From the NCBI GenBank assembly GCA_043228905.1, contig JBHGNT010000005.1:12276001-12340000 (forward strand): a DNA stretch of 64,000 nucleotides, written 5' to 3'. The DNA comes from Azolla caroliniana. Its lineage: Eukaryota; Polypodiophyta. Each line of letters begins with the position of its first letter. The first letter of the stretch is position 1. The notes beneath the pieces were generated by a model. That model saw nothing but the letters and a program-made list of their open reading frames with translations, did not search any database and had not been told where the DNA came from. The translations under genes and the position numbers were made by a program. Below, piece by piece: positions 34,621 through 46,424 of this stretch.

Positions 34621-34942
34621 AGGAGTGATCATGAATGTATATTTGGCTATTAAGTGTAACTACATTCCGCTTGTAACAAATCGAGTAATATAAAATCATG
34701 TGTTTTGAATTCTTATGATTTCCCAAAAATCGTTTCTTATAAAATAACATTGGTTGTAAAGTTTGTGATATAAATTGAGAATGTATGTTTTTGAAATTCG
34801 TCTTTTTTTAGTTACTTCTAAATCACGAAAATAGTGGATTTTTAACCTTTTTCATAGTATGTTTGAACTTGTATGATACTGGTATCAATGTGTTTTGTAA
34901 AATCATTGAAAAAACCCTAAAATTTCCCTTATCCTTCCATTT
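34621..34942. other. right non-coding flank of transposon M
   Basis: AT-rich sequence that presumably holds the 3' end of the transposase transcript. No other feature seen. Confidence 0.5.
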
Positions 34943-34978
34943 ATGCGCGATCCTTCCACTTGTGAACGCGAACGTGTT
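34943..34978 (-). repeat. right terminal inverted repeat of transposon M
   Basis: Reverse complement of the left end, finishing CGCGAACGTGTT at 34978. A short direct repeat (ATCCTTCCAT and ATCCTTCCAC) lies at its inner edge. Confidence 0.97.
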
Positions 34979-34982
34979 GGAT

Positions 34983-37374
34983 AATAATGGAAATTTTCGG
35001 GGAATATATCCCCGGTTTTATGCAGGTCTTCCTTGACGATTTCGCGGTCTACAGCCGGCACAGAGAGCATCTCGATCACCTCCGGCTGTGCTTGGAGAAG
35101 TGCCGCGAGTACTAGTTGAGTCTGAACCCGGCCAAGTGCGTCTTTGGAGTGGCAAGCGGCAACTTACTAGGGCACGTGGTGAGTAAGGAAGGAATCGCGG
35201 TGGATCCGGATAAAGTAAAGGCAATTCTCGAGGCACCAGCACCAAATAACGCAAAGGCTTTAAGCCGGTTCCTGGGCCAAATAAGGTGGCATAGCCGGAT
35301 GATACGGCACCTCGCAGACTTCGCTACACCATTGCATACCGCCGTACACAGGGTACCCTTCCTATGGGCGGAGACGGCGGAGGAAGCCTACCAAGCGTTG
35401 AAGGTTATGCTGTCGCAAGCTCCGGTGGTGCAATCGCCGGATTGGAGTAAAAGCTTTCACGTCTTCGTCGACGCGTCGGACGTAGCAATCGGTAGCGTTC
35501 TGATGCAACTCACGGAGCCGAAATGGTACCGACCGGTGTACTACGCAAGCCGGAAACTCTCAAAAGCCGAACGGAACTACTCTACAACGGAACGCGAGGC
35601 ATTAGGAATGGTGTATAGTGTCACAAAGTACAGGCACTATCTGCTCGGAAGGAAGTTTTCCTTCCATGTCGACCATTTGGCACTACTCTACCTGGTCTCG
35701 AAGGCATCCCTAACGGGAAAAATTGCACGATGGACATTGCTGTTACAGGAATTTGAATTTGACATTTTCCACCGACCCGGGGCGCAGCATGCGGTAGCGG
35801 ACTACCTAAGCAGACTCGAATCCAGAGAAGCAGGGGACGACGTCCAGGATGAGTTCCCCGATGCCGAGTTGTTCCAGATCACGACGAAACTAGCAACGGA
35901 TGCAACGGTAGCTGATGAAGACACGTGGATAATTGAGATGCATCAGTTCCTGAGCACCGGAGTACCCCCGGAGTACATGGACCGCGATGAAAGGAAAAGG
36001 GTAGCAATAAGAAGCAGACATTTCTGCTTGGTTGGAGACACCCTCTATCACAAGGGAGCAGATGGCATCTGGAGACAAGCAGTGCGGAGCGATGAGAAGG
36101 ATCTAATCCTCAGGGAAGCCCACTGTGGAATTGCCGACGGGCATTATGCCGGTGACGCAACCGCTCGGAAAATATGGCAGAGCGGACTGTGGTGGCCCAC
36201 CACCCTAAAAGATGTCGTGAAGTATAGCAGAGAATGCGATTTGTATCAATGATTGGGCCAAACCACGGAGCAGGCCCGAATGCCACACCACCCGGTCTTG
36301 CCATTGGAACCGTTTCAAAAGTGGGGTTTGGACTTTGTCAGTCCCTTCAAGCCACCAGCAATACGAACTGGAAATCGGTATGTCATAGTGGCAACCGACT
36401 ATTGCACCAAATGGGTAGAAGCAAAGGCCTTACGGGACAACACGGCCGCGTCCACGGCAAAGTTCCTGTACGAGTGCATATGGTGCCGGTATGGATGCCC
36501 GATCGAGCTTATAAGTGACCAAGGAGGACATTTTCTCAGGCAGGTAGTAGAAAGCCTGACGTCATTTTACGCGGTGGTACATAAAAGGAGTACTCCCTAC
36601 TACCCTCAAGCCAATGGACTAGCGAAATCAACGAACAAAACTCTGCAGAACATCCTACGAAAAATCGTCAACGAGAACCGGACCGACTGGGATACGAAAT
36701 TGCAAAGCGCGCTATGGGCGTACCGAACAACGTACAAAACCAGCATCCGGACAACCCCATTCCGACTAGCATTCGGTTTAGAAGCGGTCATGCCGGTAGA
36801 GTTCCAGATCCCCAGCTTACGGATCCAGGTAAAGGAGCGCTTAAGTGAGAAGGAGTCCGAACGAATCCGACTGGCGACGTTGTTGGAATTAGAAGAAAAC
36901 CGAATAGCCAGCTTACTACAACTTGAACTGGAGCAAAGGAGGAGAAAAGCTTTCGTAGACCGACACCGGCGTGGCAACGAAAAGGAGTTCGAAGTCGGGA
37001 AACCGGTGCTACTGTTCCAGACACGGATGGGGAACATGCCGGGAAAGTTGCGGTTTCGGTGGATTGGACCGTTCTGGATCACCAAGGAGTACAATGGGTC
37101 GTATCAGCTCGGCACGTTGTCTAGAGAAGTCATCGGTAAATGGGCAAATGGGTTTCGGCTAAAGCCGTATAAGGGAAATATGCCAGCCAACCCGTTCAAG
37201 CGAAACCCGGAAATCCGGCACGATGAGGAACCGACATCGACAGACGCTGCTGAAGATATCCGGACCGAGGAAGAACCGACACCGATACTGACAAAGACTA
37301 TCCCGGAAAACCGACAGAAGGATCCGGTATCAGCGCGAACCGACCCGAACAAATCGGGGGGGACCAGAAAATGA
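34983..37374 (+). pseudogene. G2 pol, second half of RT, RNase H and integrase
   Basis: The frame resumes exactly after transposon M with the RT catalytic motif VFLDDFAVYS (LDD codons about 35033-35041). RNase H follows (FHVFVDASDVAIGS, YLLGRKFSFHVDH), then integrase with an HHCC region (AHCGIADGHYAG, then CDLYQ), a DFVSPFK..VATDYCTKW core and LISDQGGHFL. The third catalytic position reads NGLAKSTNKT, with lysine (AAA, 36625-36627) where glutamate is expected. Stops at 35113-35115 (TAG) and 36250-36252 (TGA) interrupt the frame, which ends at 37374. Confidence 0.9.
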
Positions 37375-37565
37375 CGAGATCCAAACAAACAAACAAACAA
37401 AAAAAAACAAATCATGGTAATGATGGGGAGATCACAAGAGGTGGGAGCGCCACCATGCAATGAAGAGGCGCCATGCAATAAAGGGGACGTGCGTGTACTT
37501 GCTATTTAAAGCATGGAACGTGGGCACCGACTCACACGCGGCAAGCAAGAAAGGACATACTAATT

Positions 37566-40500
37566 ATGGCGGGAGATGGACATGCGCGGGAAACGAAAAA
37601 GGGCGGCTCGAGGCAAAAGCCACTATATAAGACACAGGCCTGCAAAGGCCTTACTTTTTACGAAATTTCCTACACACAGGCGCAGAAGCACAGAAGAGCG
37701 ATCCGACGCACAGCGCACACACATCCTGATCCCCAAGAACAGACAGCAGAAGAAGAATTCGAACCAATGGCACTGTCGGAGGAGGCACGCCAATGGATGA
37801 GGGAGAACGGGTTAGAAGGATTGTTGCGGATCGCCGACGCTCCACCACACGCAGAACCAGAACAAGCGGCAGCATCGATTGATTTATCAAAAATCACGGA
37901 AGGAGCAGTGCAGGCGCTCACGGGGATAAAAGCAGGAGGACTTCAAACGATCGAAAACCCTTCAAGTGAAATCCTGTTCGAATATTTCGGTGAGTATTCC
38001 ATCAGCAGCAAGGCGTACCGTACACAGGGCGGAGAGAACCTGTTGTTCGGAGAAGTGGCCCGCGCCATGATGGAATACGGATTCGTGAATTCTCGTCCCC
38101 CGGCCATACCCAGGTACCGGGCAGCGTTCCTAATTGCAACGTACGAAGGATTACAAGTGGACTGGCTCCATTTCATAACCGAAGGATTGAAGGAGGCCAT
38201 CAAGAACCTTGTGGAAGGAAAAAAGCCATGGGCCGGGATAGCACAATGGCTAACGGTGTTAATCCCACCGGTGCTCCCCATCAAACAAAAGAAAAGAGGC
38301 CGGCAGGAGACGACGCCGAAAAAGGTCACAAAGCGCCGATATATCCTAGAGAAACACACCCCCGGATGGACCCGGGAAGAAGTAGAACAGCGGGGGGAAG
38401 GACCATCCCGACAGCAACAGGAACCGGCAACAAAGGCAAAGGGAAATCGGCCGAGGAGGAACCAATAGCGCTCAAACCAATCAATATAACGTTGCGACGG
38501 CCGGAACCGGAACCAGAGGTCTTTATACAAAAGGTCCGTCTGGTAGCCGCACCGGAGGAGGAAGCTGAAACAGAAGACTCATCCGAACCACTAGTAAGAC
38601 TCCCAGCAAGACAAGGTCGGGAAAGACGGGCGAAAGGACCGGCTCCACCAGTTGACAAAACTCAGCAGAGGGCACAAGGACCACCTCCAGTAGCCGAGGC
38701 GGAAGCAGTACCGGAACCCATACCGAGGGAAGCAGCACCGACACCGGTTTTGCTGGACTTCAGAGAACCGGTCATCCCAGAGAAGAGGAATGAACAAGCG
38801 CCGGAGCCAGAGAAAAGGCCGGAAAAATAGCCTGAGTTAAGGAGTAGAAGTGAGCAAGGCTACCCCGACACAGGAAGCACAAAGCCACAATGGCTGAGAT
38901 GGCTTTCGGAGCAGTTATCGGGAGTAGCGGACCAGTTAGAGGAAGAAGAAACGTGTAGGCAACATCTGACGCACACAGCAACCCAGGAGTTGGTCGCGCT
39001 CCGAACACAGATCGAGGAATTGCAAGGGGAGCTGTTGCAGGCAAGGGAAGGAATTCAACAAGCACAAGTTGTCACCGAGCCGATCGGGACAACAAGGAAG
39101 TAACCAGAACCGGAACCAGAACCGGTAGCCTTGCAAACCGGCCTTGAGACCGAAAAAATAATAGAAACCTTACGAGAGGAGTTAAAAGCTCAGGAGGCAT
39201 TAAGGGAAAAAGAAAGGGAGCAGCGGAAAGCGGTGGAGGACGACAGACGAAAAATGGAAGAAGGCCTCCGGAAAGGCCGAGCCACTAATGACCGACTGCA
39301 AGAAGAAAAAGAGAAGCTGCAAAAGGAGAAGGACCGACTGCGTCGACATGCCGAGCAAGAGATAGAACGATTGCAGGAAGAACTCCGACAACAGAAGGAC
39401 CGGGATGACCGGTTAAGAGCTCAGGTAAGCCGACGCCTGAAGCAGAAGACGGAGGACTTCGACCGTCTCTACCGAGATCACAAGCAGGCCGAGTCGGACA
39501 ACAAGAAACGGGCAGCAGACTACGACCGGCAAATAGAGAAGCTGAAAGAACAGCTCAAAGAGACCCGATTAGACCTGGCTAAGACAATGGATGAGGTCAG
39601 TGCCAAAAAGGAAGCATTGTCGGCGGAAATAACCCAAGTGACGGAGAGAAGGAAGGAATTAGAGGCGCTAAGGCGGGAAAAGCTGGATCTGACCAAGATC
39701 AGGAATGAAGAAAAGGAAAGATCAACCTTCACGATCAACAAACTGCAAAGTACCTATGAAAAGCAGAAAGCGGATTACGAGGCCCAGGCTCAGATAATGG
39801 CCGACATTATAAAACGGGCAAGGAAGGAAAAGCAAGAAGCTTATGCGCATGCTAAGGCGGGGGTTGACCGGATCAAGCTCATCATGTCAGGTTGGAGTAC
39901 CCGAGCTCAGGCAAGCATCAACGAAAGTACGGAAAAGCTATGGAAGGAGGGGTCACAACAGGCAGCTGAGCTGCAGACACTCCGAGCTGATGCCGAGAAT
40001 AGGAGGAAGACCGGTGACAAGTTCTACAAGATGGATGAAGAAAGTATCATCGCCATTCGGGAAGAATTGTCGGAGGATTTCTACGCTTTAGCGGAAGAAC
40101 ATCTCAAAGAAATCCGAGGGTTGGTAGAGAGGTTGGATGATGGGCAGCTCGTAACTCAGTTGGAGTTGGAGAAATACGAGCAGGACCGGTTACGACAGGA
40201 AGCCAAGGGAAGAACGACGCCAATCACTATAAGTGAGGGAGAGCGACCGGCTGAAGTTGAACCAACCGACACCGAACAACCCCGACAAGGAATACCCGAA
40301 GAAGAACTTCCGTTCGAAGGAAATCAAGAAGAGCAGGAGCAGACCGATGTCGGAGAAGAGGAAGAGCTGAGACCGGAAGACACCAGAGCAGAGGAAGAAG
40401 GCGCACCAAGCCGACCAGTCGAGACCGGAGAAAGCGACACTGGTAACAGAACAGAGCCTGGAACGGAGGGAGAACAGGAAGAACCCGGACGGAGCGGTGA

Positions 40501-40669
40501 GGAAGCACCGGCACCACAAAATCAAGCAGAGCCCGAGCAGCAAATTTTTACGGAACAGCCAACCCAATCGAAGGTCAGAGACCAGGCAGGCAAGGAACAG
40601 GAATTGGAGGAAGAAGCACCACTTGACACCATCGAGCAGAGTGTGCTCGATATTTTGGAGGAAGAATGA
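37566..40669 (+). pseudogene. G2 third coding region: long coiled-coil protein between pol and 3' LTR
   Basis: About 3.1 kb of coding sequence lies after integrase. The first part (37566-38468, MAGDGHARETKKGG start) has a globular-looking stretch around FEYFGEYSISSKAYRTQGG. A frame change between about 38230 and 38468 leads to a Pro/Glu-rich linker and then, in one frame to 40669, an almost continuous charged coiled coil (39131-40200, heptads rich in E, K, R, L). A very acidic tail follows (GEEELRPEDTRAEEEG and similar). In-frame TAG at 38828-38830 and TAA at 39101-39103 break it. It occupies the position of env-like ORFs, but I see no signal peptide or membrane segment. I do not recognise the family. 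Confidence 0.65.
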
Positions 40670-40719
40670 GGCCGGGAGTGGATTCGAAGTGCAAGGCACT
40701 TTCCCACGGGCGTGCCATG

Positions 40720-41109
40720 TGTTGGCCGGTCAGAAGAGCAAGGACAAGTGGGAATGCGGAGTCGGATCGGATAATAGGAAGTAAATAATAGTATAATTAT
40801 TATTCGGAGGGACGGATCCGGTACAGTTGTACCGATCCGGATCCGGACCGATTCGGATGCCGGTTGCCTAAGCGCACCGATTGTAACCTTGCCGGATGCC
40901 TATAAAAGGATCTGATGATTTGTAAAGGGTTTGACGAAAGGAATACAAATAGAATTATTGCGTTTTTATCTGTATCTCTGTATTGTTTACCGTCTGTGCT
41001 TAATTGTAATCATCTTACGCGTGTAACCTAGCATCCAATCCTTACCACCCCTTTGGAGAAGTGTCGGATAGACACCTATGTTGAGGCTAGTCCGGCCAGG
41101 CAGACAACA
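40720..41109 (+). repeat. 3' LTR of G2
   Basis: TGTTGGCCGG...CAGACAACA, 390 bp, the same length as the 5' LTR with about six substitutions. It is followed by the target duplication CCATT. Confidence 0.95.
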
Positions 41110-41232
41110 CCATTCGCCTCATCGTGATCGTGTGTTGTGCTCTATGCCGACGACCAAGAACCGGCTCATCGCTATCGTAGCTTAGCTACATAGCTCGCAT
41201 TCGAAGAGAGAAGAAGAAGAAGAATCGACATA

Positions 41233-41622
41233 ATGAATACTCAAATGGGGAGCGCTCTCCCTACCGAGAAGTTGGATCGAAACAACTTCGCATCTTGGGA
41301 GTACAAGATGCGCCAATACCTTATCGGACAAGGCTATTGGAGCTACATCAAAAGAGAGCACGAAGACTGACCCACTGAAGCGGCTCCCGGAAACGCGACA
41401 TGGGAGCAAGCCGCAAGCCGCGTGATATATTGCTTGGCGACATGTGTTCACGATCACATGCTCGGCTACATTCGCGAAGCCAAGACGCCGAAGGAGGCAT
41501 GGGAAAATCTACAAAAGATTTTCGCGGCGAACACAACCGCAAGAAGGCTTCAACTCTGCCAAGAGTTGAACAACATTCAACAAAGGGACGTGTCCATCAC
41601 GACATACACCTTGAAGATCAAG
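41233..41622 (+). pseudogene. copia A gag, N-terminal part
   Basis: The ATG at 41233 opens a copia gag (MNTQMGSALPTEKLDRNNFA, then SWEYKMRQYLIGQGYW). Landmarks of the UBN2/retrotran_gag family follow: ATWEQAASRVIYCLA, AKTPKEAWENLQKIF and RRLQLCQELNNIQ. A TGA at 41368-41370 interrupts it. The frame is cut at 41622 by element P and resumes at 48610 with the next codon of the same protein. Confidence 0.85.
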
Positions 41623-41670
41623 CCCAGGGGCTCCACTATATATAAAGAGGTTATATCACGTGCGTTCACG
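41623..41670 (+). repeat. left inverted repeat of element P
   Basis: Begins CCCAGGGGCTCCACT and includes CACGTG near 41657. It pairs imperfectly with 48554-48601. Confidence 0.8.
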
Positions 41671-43300
41671 ACACCTTTTATAAACCCCTTATACGTATGT
41701 TTTTTACTATTTTAGATACCCTTCTATAAAAATACGGTTAATAAAAATACCCCTTAGTGCCAATATATATTTTGACAACAACTCATTTTAAATGCCCTTA
41801 CATAGAAGACACATGTATGTTTTATACATATGTGTATGTATGTATTATATTGTATAGCATATGTTGTATATATTTTATGTATGTATGTGTTATGTGTGTG
41901 TTCATATGTATGTATTGTATTCCATATTTATTTATATTGTATGTGTGGTACATCTTAGTTGTATAACATGTGTGTATGTATCTATGTGTTATGTGTGTAG
42001 GGGCTCGTGTCTATTTGCACCTAAATCATAGATATTCTTTTACTAATAAAGACTCAAGAGTTCATTATTTGGTTTGATAGTTATTCTATATTTAAACTTC
42101 ATGAAATTTCATCAACAATCATCATGAATACCCCATCACTACAAGTTCCTTCAAATGCTCAATAACTTCTCACATCACAACATTATTTAACGAGGAAGAG
42201 ATTAATATATGACTGATTCAATATGTGAAGCTTATCAAGCATATCTGTGCTACATGGGTCAAGCCACATTTACCATACATATCAATCACACTATTGGCAA
42301 TACAACACCTCTTTCTAATACACCTTTTCCTTAGATTATATAGTTTGCAACAAACAAACACATGCAAAACCAACTTGCTATAATAATGACATACCTACGG
42401 TTCAAATAATGTTTCAAACAAACAATAATTCATTAGACAAGAGGAAAGTAATATATTACAACACATGCAATGATTTATTTATCAATCTCCTTCCTTTACA
42501 ACAAGTAGAAATGAGGACCTTGCATTCTCCTAATGATGTAGCACCAAGAAAGATGAATACAATGTTAGGTGATAATAAAAATCCACAGACACAGTTAGTG
42601 AAGATTAAAGTGGGTGGGATTCGATGAATAAACACCCACTTGGCTTCAGAAATGTTCCTAATAAATGTCAACTGCCAAATCCAAAAAGTCATGAAAGGAA
42701 TGAAGACCATCCATACTTATAGAACAAAAGGCAATCATAGGAAGAAATGCATGCTTCGACCTCCCTTGTTAGCCTCAAAACAAACTCATGGTATGAGAGC
42801 CTTGATGGTGCATTCTTAGCATAACTGAACACCAAAATAAAATCTAGTTAGATGTGAAGCCTAGTCTCAAGTATTGAAAGCTCCATATCCTTAAATACAA
42901 AGATATCATATAGAAAAGCAATTAAGCACAACGAGCCTTTGATGAAAATATCCAATTAACTCAACATCTCCATCACCACACATAGTACATGAATATTTGT
43001 TGTTGTGCTCTCTTATAAATAGCCCATTATTTTTCTTCCATTTGAAATAATGAAAAGAAAACAAATATTTGAAGAAAAAACTTCAAACAAATGGGACAAA
43101 ACTCCCATATTAGTTAAAAAAGAGTTTTAAGAGAAAAAATTTGGATTAAGCCAAATATCATCTCCCTCTATACTTTCCTTTCCAACCATTTCATTCTTAT
43201 TTTTGCATACTTCTCTAATAGAAAGAAAGACATAGATCATAAGCAAAAACCCTAGTCATAATAGTAAATTTTGTCGGTTTTTTGTTTCAATTTTACAATA
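41671..43300. other. unassigned AT-rich interior of element P
   Basis: The subterminal stretch contains short AC/GT-rich runs (41810-42000, TATGTATGTGTTATG type). From 42010 to 43300 the sequence is AT-rich and may be further captured non-coding DNA. I see no protein family in any frame. Confidence 0.4.
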
Positions 43301-43322
43301 GCTAATCAAAAGTTAAGCCAAG

Positions 43323-44045
43323 CTAAGCTTTCTCCAACTTCAATGGCTTAACGATTTCCCATGTGAAGTCGGGGTCATCACGATCAAAGTGACCATATGT
43401 AGGGGTCTTCTGGTAATGTTTGTTTCAGCCTCTACGAAGGTTGAGGTGGATAGCCATAATCTAAGGTCGAAAATCATTGGGATTAGGGTTTCCTGAAGTA
43501 AAACAATTTCTCATCATTTCATTTCAATTTCAAGAATAAAAAGGAAACACAATGAATACATTTTCCTAAACTATTATACATTCCTTGACCAATATGCACA
43601 ATCATTGGGGATTAGGGTTTCCTAAAGTAAAACAATTTCTCATCATTTCATTTCAATTTCAAGAATAAAAAGGAAACACAGTGAATATATTTTCCTAAAC
43701 TATTATACATTCCTTGACCAATATGCACAACCAAACTTGGTTTCTACTAAGCTCCTAAGAAGAATAGTGTTCAATCTTTTCTCATGACTTTATTTGCATG
43801 AAAAAGGACAAAACGTGCCAACAATGAGTGAAGAACAAGGCTCAACATCCACCAAGGTCACAAGAAGAATACATACCGGGACAATGCAATGACGAGCAAG
43901 TCTTGTTGCTGCAACAATACTCTTCACAACGTGCCTCACAATGTAGCATTACTCGAATCGAACTTGGTATGGTCCTTCCTAGAGAAAGCACCACCATCAT
44001 GACCTCCCCATGAGGCTTCTCAAGACCAAAAGAACTCTTCTTGCC
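43323..44045 (-). pseudogene. captured S-adenosylmethionine synthetase fragment
   Basis: On the minus strand near 44010-43945 one frame reads GGHDGGAFSRKDHTKFD, matching the conserved GAHGGGAFSGKDPTKVD region of plant S-adenosylmethionine synthetase. It continues with a stretch containing VAATRLARHCIVPV (near 43920-43880). After about 300 bp of non-coding sequence, 43478-43323 reads NDFRP, MAIHLNLRRG and [20 protein letters not shown], ending in TAG. This matches the enzyme's C-terminus. Several stops and frame changes make it a pseudogene. The N-terminal half is absent. The enzyme makes the methyl donor SAM, but this fragment cannot. Confidence 0.85.
43471..43745. repeat. tandem duplication of about 130 bp in element P
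   Basis: The segment starting ATCATTGGGATTAGGGTTTC (43477) recurs from 43601 with only a few changes, including AAACAATTTCTCATCATTTC and CTTGACCAATATGCACAA. It lies between the two coding pieces of the captured S-adenosylmethionine synthetase and may be duplicated intron. Confidence 0.8.
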
Positions 44046-44596
44046 TATGAAATGACAATAGCAAATACACAAATTAACATGGAAAAAAAGAACATGAGAT
44101 GGAATGCTACCAATGCATGTGTGCATGCATTCATACATGCATACAAATAGACACATACAAACACAACCATGCATATGCAAATACACATGCACACATATGA
44201 ATATGGTAAAAAATTGATATGGTACTAAACCAATAACCCTCAAAAAGTGGTTTGGATCCTAATAGCCATAAAGTCTTGCCTTCTTATAGCTCATCCTACA
44301 CATCCTTGCTTGCTAAAGGAGGGCCACTTCTAAGAGGTCGATCACGCTCATGGCTCCTTCTCTCTTGCTCTCTTTACTTTCTTTTCCTCTCTCTCTCTCT
44401 CAAACCAAAGCAACTCACTTACTATTGATAACTCCAAAATGTAAACATACATACATCCATGTCATGAAAAAGAAACCCTTATAAATAAATTCCCAATAGC
44501 CACTTTTTCTAAGCAACTAGACTTAATAAAGTGGAAAAAGGCTGAATACAAAATGCAAACAAAAAGACATTATTTCTACTCTAATAGTTGAATTAA

Positions 44597-44798
44597 TTAT
44601 TTGTAATCAAACAATGAGAATACCATATCATCATCTCTTTCTTCTTGTTTCTGTTTTACTTCTTCCTTCTCTTCTACAATAGGAGGACCACCACTACCCC
44701 CTCCCCCACCCCCAACCGATGTTATTGCTCCACTAGACACAAAACTGCCCCTCCTCCACCGCCAATGATTACCTGGAAGACCAATCCAAAAGCGTAAG

Positions 44799-44864
<66 letters not shown>

Positions 44865-44996
44865 CATAAGCAAGTGCTAAAGATTGAAGGAAGAATCAGC
44901 GAATCCCTCAAGGCAACCTCCATCCTCAGAAGCAAGGTGTTGCTTAGCACTCCAAGAGCCGCCACCGCTTCTGCCGATGAAGGTGAAGACGGCCAT
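44597..44996 (-). pseudogene. captured 60S acidic ribosomal protein P3 fragment
   Basis: From an ATG at 44996 the minus strand reads MAVFTFIGRSGGG then SWSAKQH, the start of plant stalk protein P3, and continues to DSSFNL before a stop. After a (CT)n tract, FQVIIGGGGG (about 44785-44750) matches the P3 glycine stretch. One frame change then gives an acidic tail ending DDDMVFSLFDYK before TAA at 44597-44599; P3 ends DDDMGFSLFD. The middle helical part is missing, so it is a truncated, frameshifted copy. P3 is specific to plants. Confidence 0.85.
44806..44860. repeat. (GA)n microsatellite
   Basis: About 28 uninterrupted GA units within the captured P3 fragment. A complementary (CT)n tract lies at 45077-45103, just upstream of the fragment. 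Confidence 0.95.
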
Positions 44997-45071
44997 AGAT
45001 ACAAGTAAACCTTGTCTCTCTCTATCTTGTTCCTCTGTGAGAAAAAGGAAGAGAAGAAGTTAACAAAGATG

Positions 45072-45105
<34 letters not shown>

Positions 45106-45219
45106 CCCCCCCTTTCTTCTTTTCCCCCCCACTTTTTACTAACAACATATATCTATCTAATCTCCCCCCTCCTTTCTTCCCCCATTTTTTCAAACAATTA
45201 GTGTTTTAAAAATTGTGTG

Positions 45220-45549
45220 TGTGTTATATATATGTGCATGTGTATATATGTATGTGTTGTGTGTATGTATGTAGGTACATATTGTATAATTTTATTGTAT
45301 TGTATGTGAGTGTATTACATACAATATAATATGTATGTATTGTGTGTATGGCATGTGAGTATGTAGGGTATGTGTTCTGTGCTTATGTGTATGTTCTATG
45401 TATTGCATATGTATTGTATGTTCTATGTATGTGCATTGTATTCCATGTGTGTATGTATGTATATGTTTTATACTTGTGCTTAAGTATGTATTGTATGTAT
45501 TATATGTATGTTCTATATATGTGCATCTGTATTGTATTGCATGCATATC

Positions 45550-45603
<54 letters not shown>

Positions 45604-46349
45604 TGTATGTATGTATGTATGTATGTATGTATGTGTATGTATTGATGCGTATATGCATGTTTATGTATGTACATGTTGTGTGTATGTATTGATGCATATA
45701 ATATGTATGTATGTACATGTTGTGTGTATGTATTGGTGCATATAATATGTATGTATGTACATGTTGTGTGTATTTATTGATCCGTATAATATGTATGTAT
45801 GTACATGTTGTATTGTATTGTATCGTTTTGTTTTAATTGCATTATTGTATATATGCATTGTATGTATGGCATGTGTGCATGTGTATGTATGACATACATA
45901 TTGTATTGTGTTGCATGTATATATATGTATGTGTTGTGTGTATATGCATGTATGTACATGTTTTATTGCATTTTATTGTATTGTATCATTTTGTATTAAT
46001 TGCATTATTGTATGTATGGCATGTGTGCATGTGTATGTATGTACATACTGTATTGTGTTGAATGTGTTGTATGTATGGCATGTGACTATGTATAATGTAT
46101 GTATGTGCTATGTGTGTTTATGTTCTATATAGGTGCATATGTATGTATTGTATGTATGGCATGTGTCCATGCACATATGTTTTATGTGTGTGTGTGTGTG
46201 TGTGTGTGTGTATTCTATATTTCTACATATGTATGTATGTTATTATGTACATTGTATATATATCACGTGTCTATGTATGTATGTGTTATGTGTGTATGTG
46301 TGTGCGTGTGTGTATTTTCTATTGATGAACATATGTATGTATTGTATAT

Positions 46350-46424
<75 letters not shown>

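Larger units (their letters stand above)
26160..34978. mobile_element. DNA transposon M carrying a ParB-methyltransferase gene and a transposase-like gene
   Basis: 8819 bp inserted in the RT frame of G2. The ends form a terminal inverted repeat beginning AACACGTTCGCG: 29 bases match perfectly, then one mismatch, then six more matches (36 bp). The flanking 4 bp GGAT (26156-26159 and 34979-34982) is duplicated; a 5 bp GGATA with a one-base shift is also possible. Taking out the element with one GGAT copy leaves the host RT reading frame continuous, which proves the boundaries. It contains two divergent genes about 820 bp apart: ParB-methyltransferase (minus) and a DUF7869-like transposase candidate (plus). 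Flanking non-coding sequence is AT-rich. I cannot place it in a known superfamily. Confidence 0.93.
22267..41109 (+). mobile_element. Ty3/gypsy element G2 (about 10 kb without its insert)
   Basis: Two 390 bp LTRs (22267-22656 and 40720-41109) with a perfect target duplication CCATT (22262-22266 and 41110-41114) lie between the primer-binding site and gag of copia A. Gag-pol is a single frame, and a third large coding region follows pol. The full span is 18,843 bp, of which 8819 bp plus a 4 bp duplication is transposon M. I count about six differences between the LTRs, so it is older than G1. It belongs to the same broad group as elements A and B. Confidence 0.95.

Noticed and set aside
37566-40669. 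Envelope protein in G2
   Set aside because: The position fits but there is no signal peptide, no membrane helix and no cysteine-rich ectodomain; the protein is coiled coil and acidic.
42409-42627. Possible third captured gene in element P (73-codon frame)
   Set aside because: No recognisable family and no exon-like borders; AT-rich sequence can hold such a frame by chance.
43323-44045. A functional link between the captured S-adenosylmethionine synthetase and the SAM-using methyltransferase of transposon M
   Set aside because: The gene piece is a broken fragment in a different, unrelated element; proximity arises from nesting and not from an operon or shared unit.
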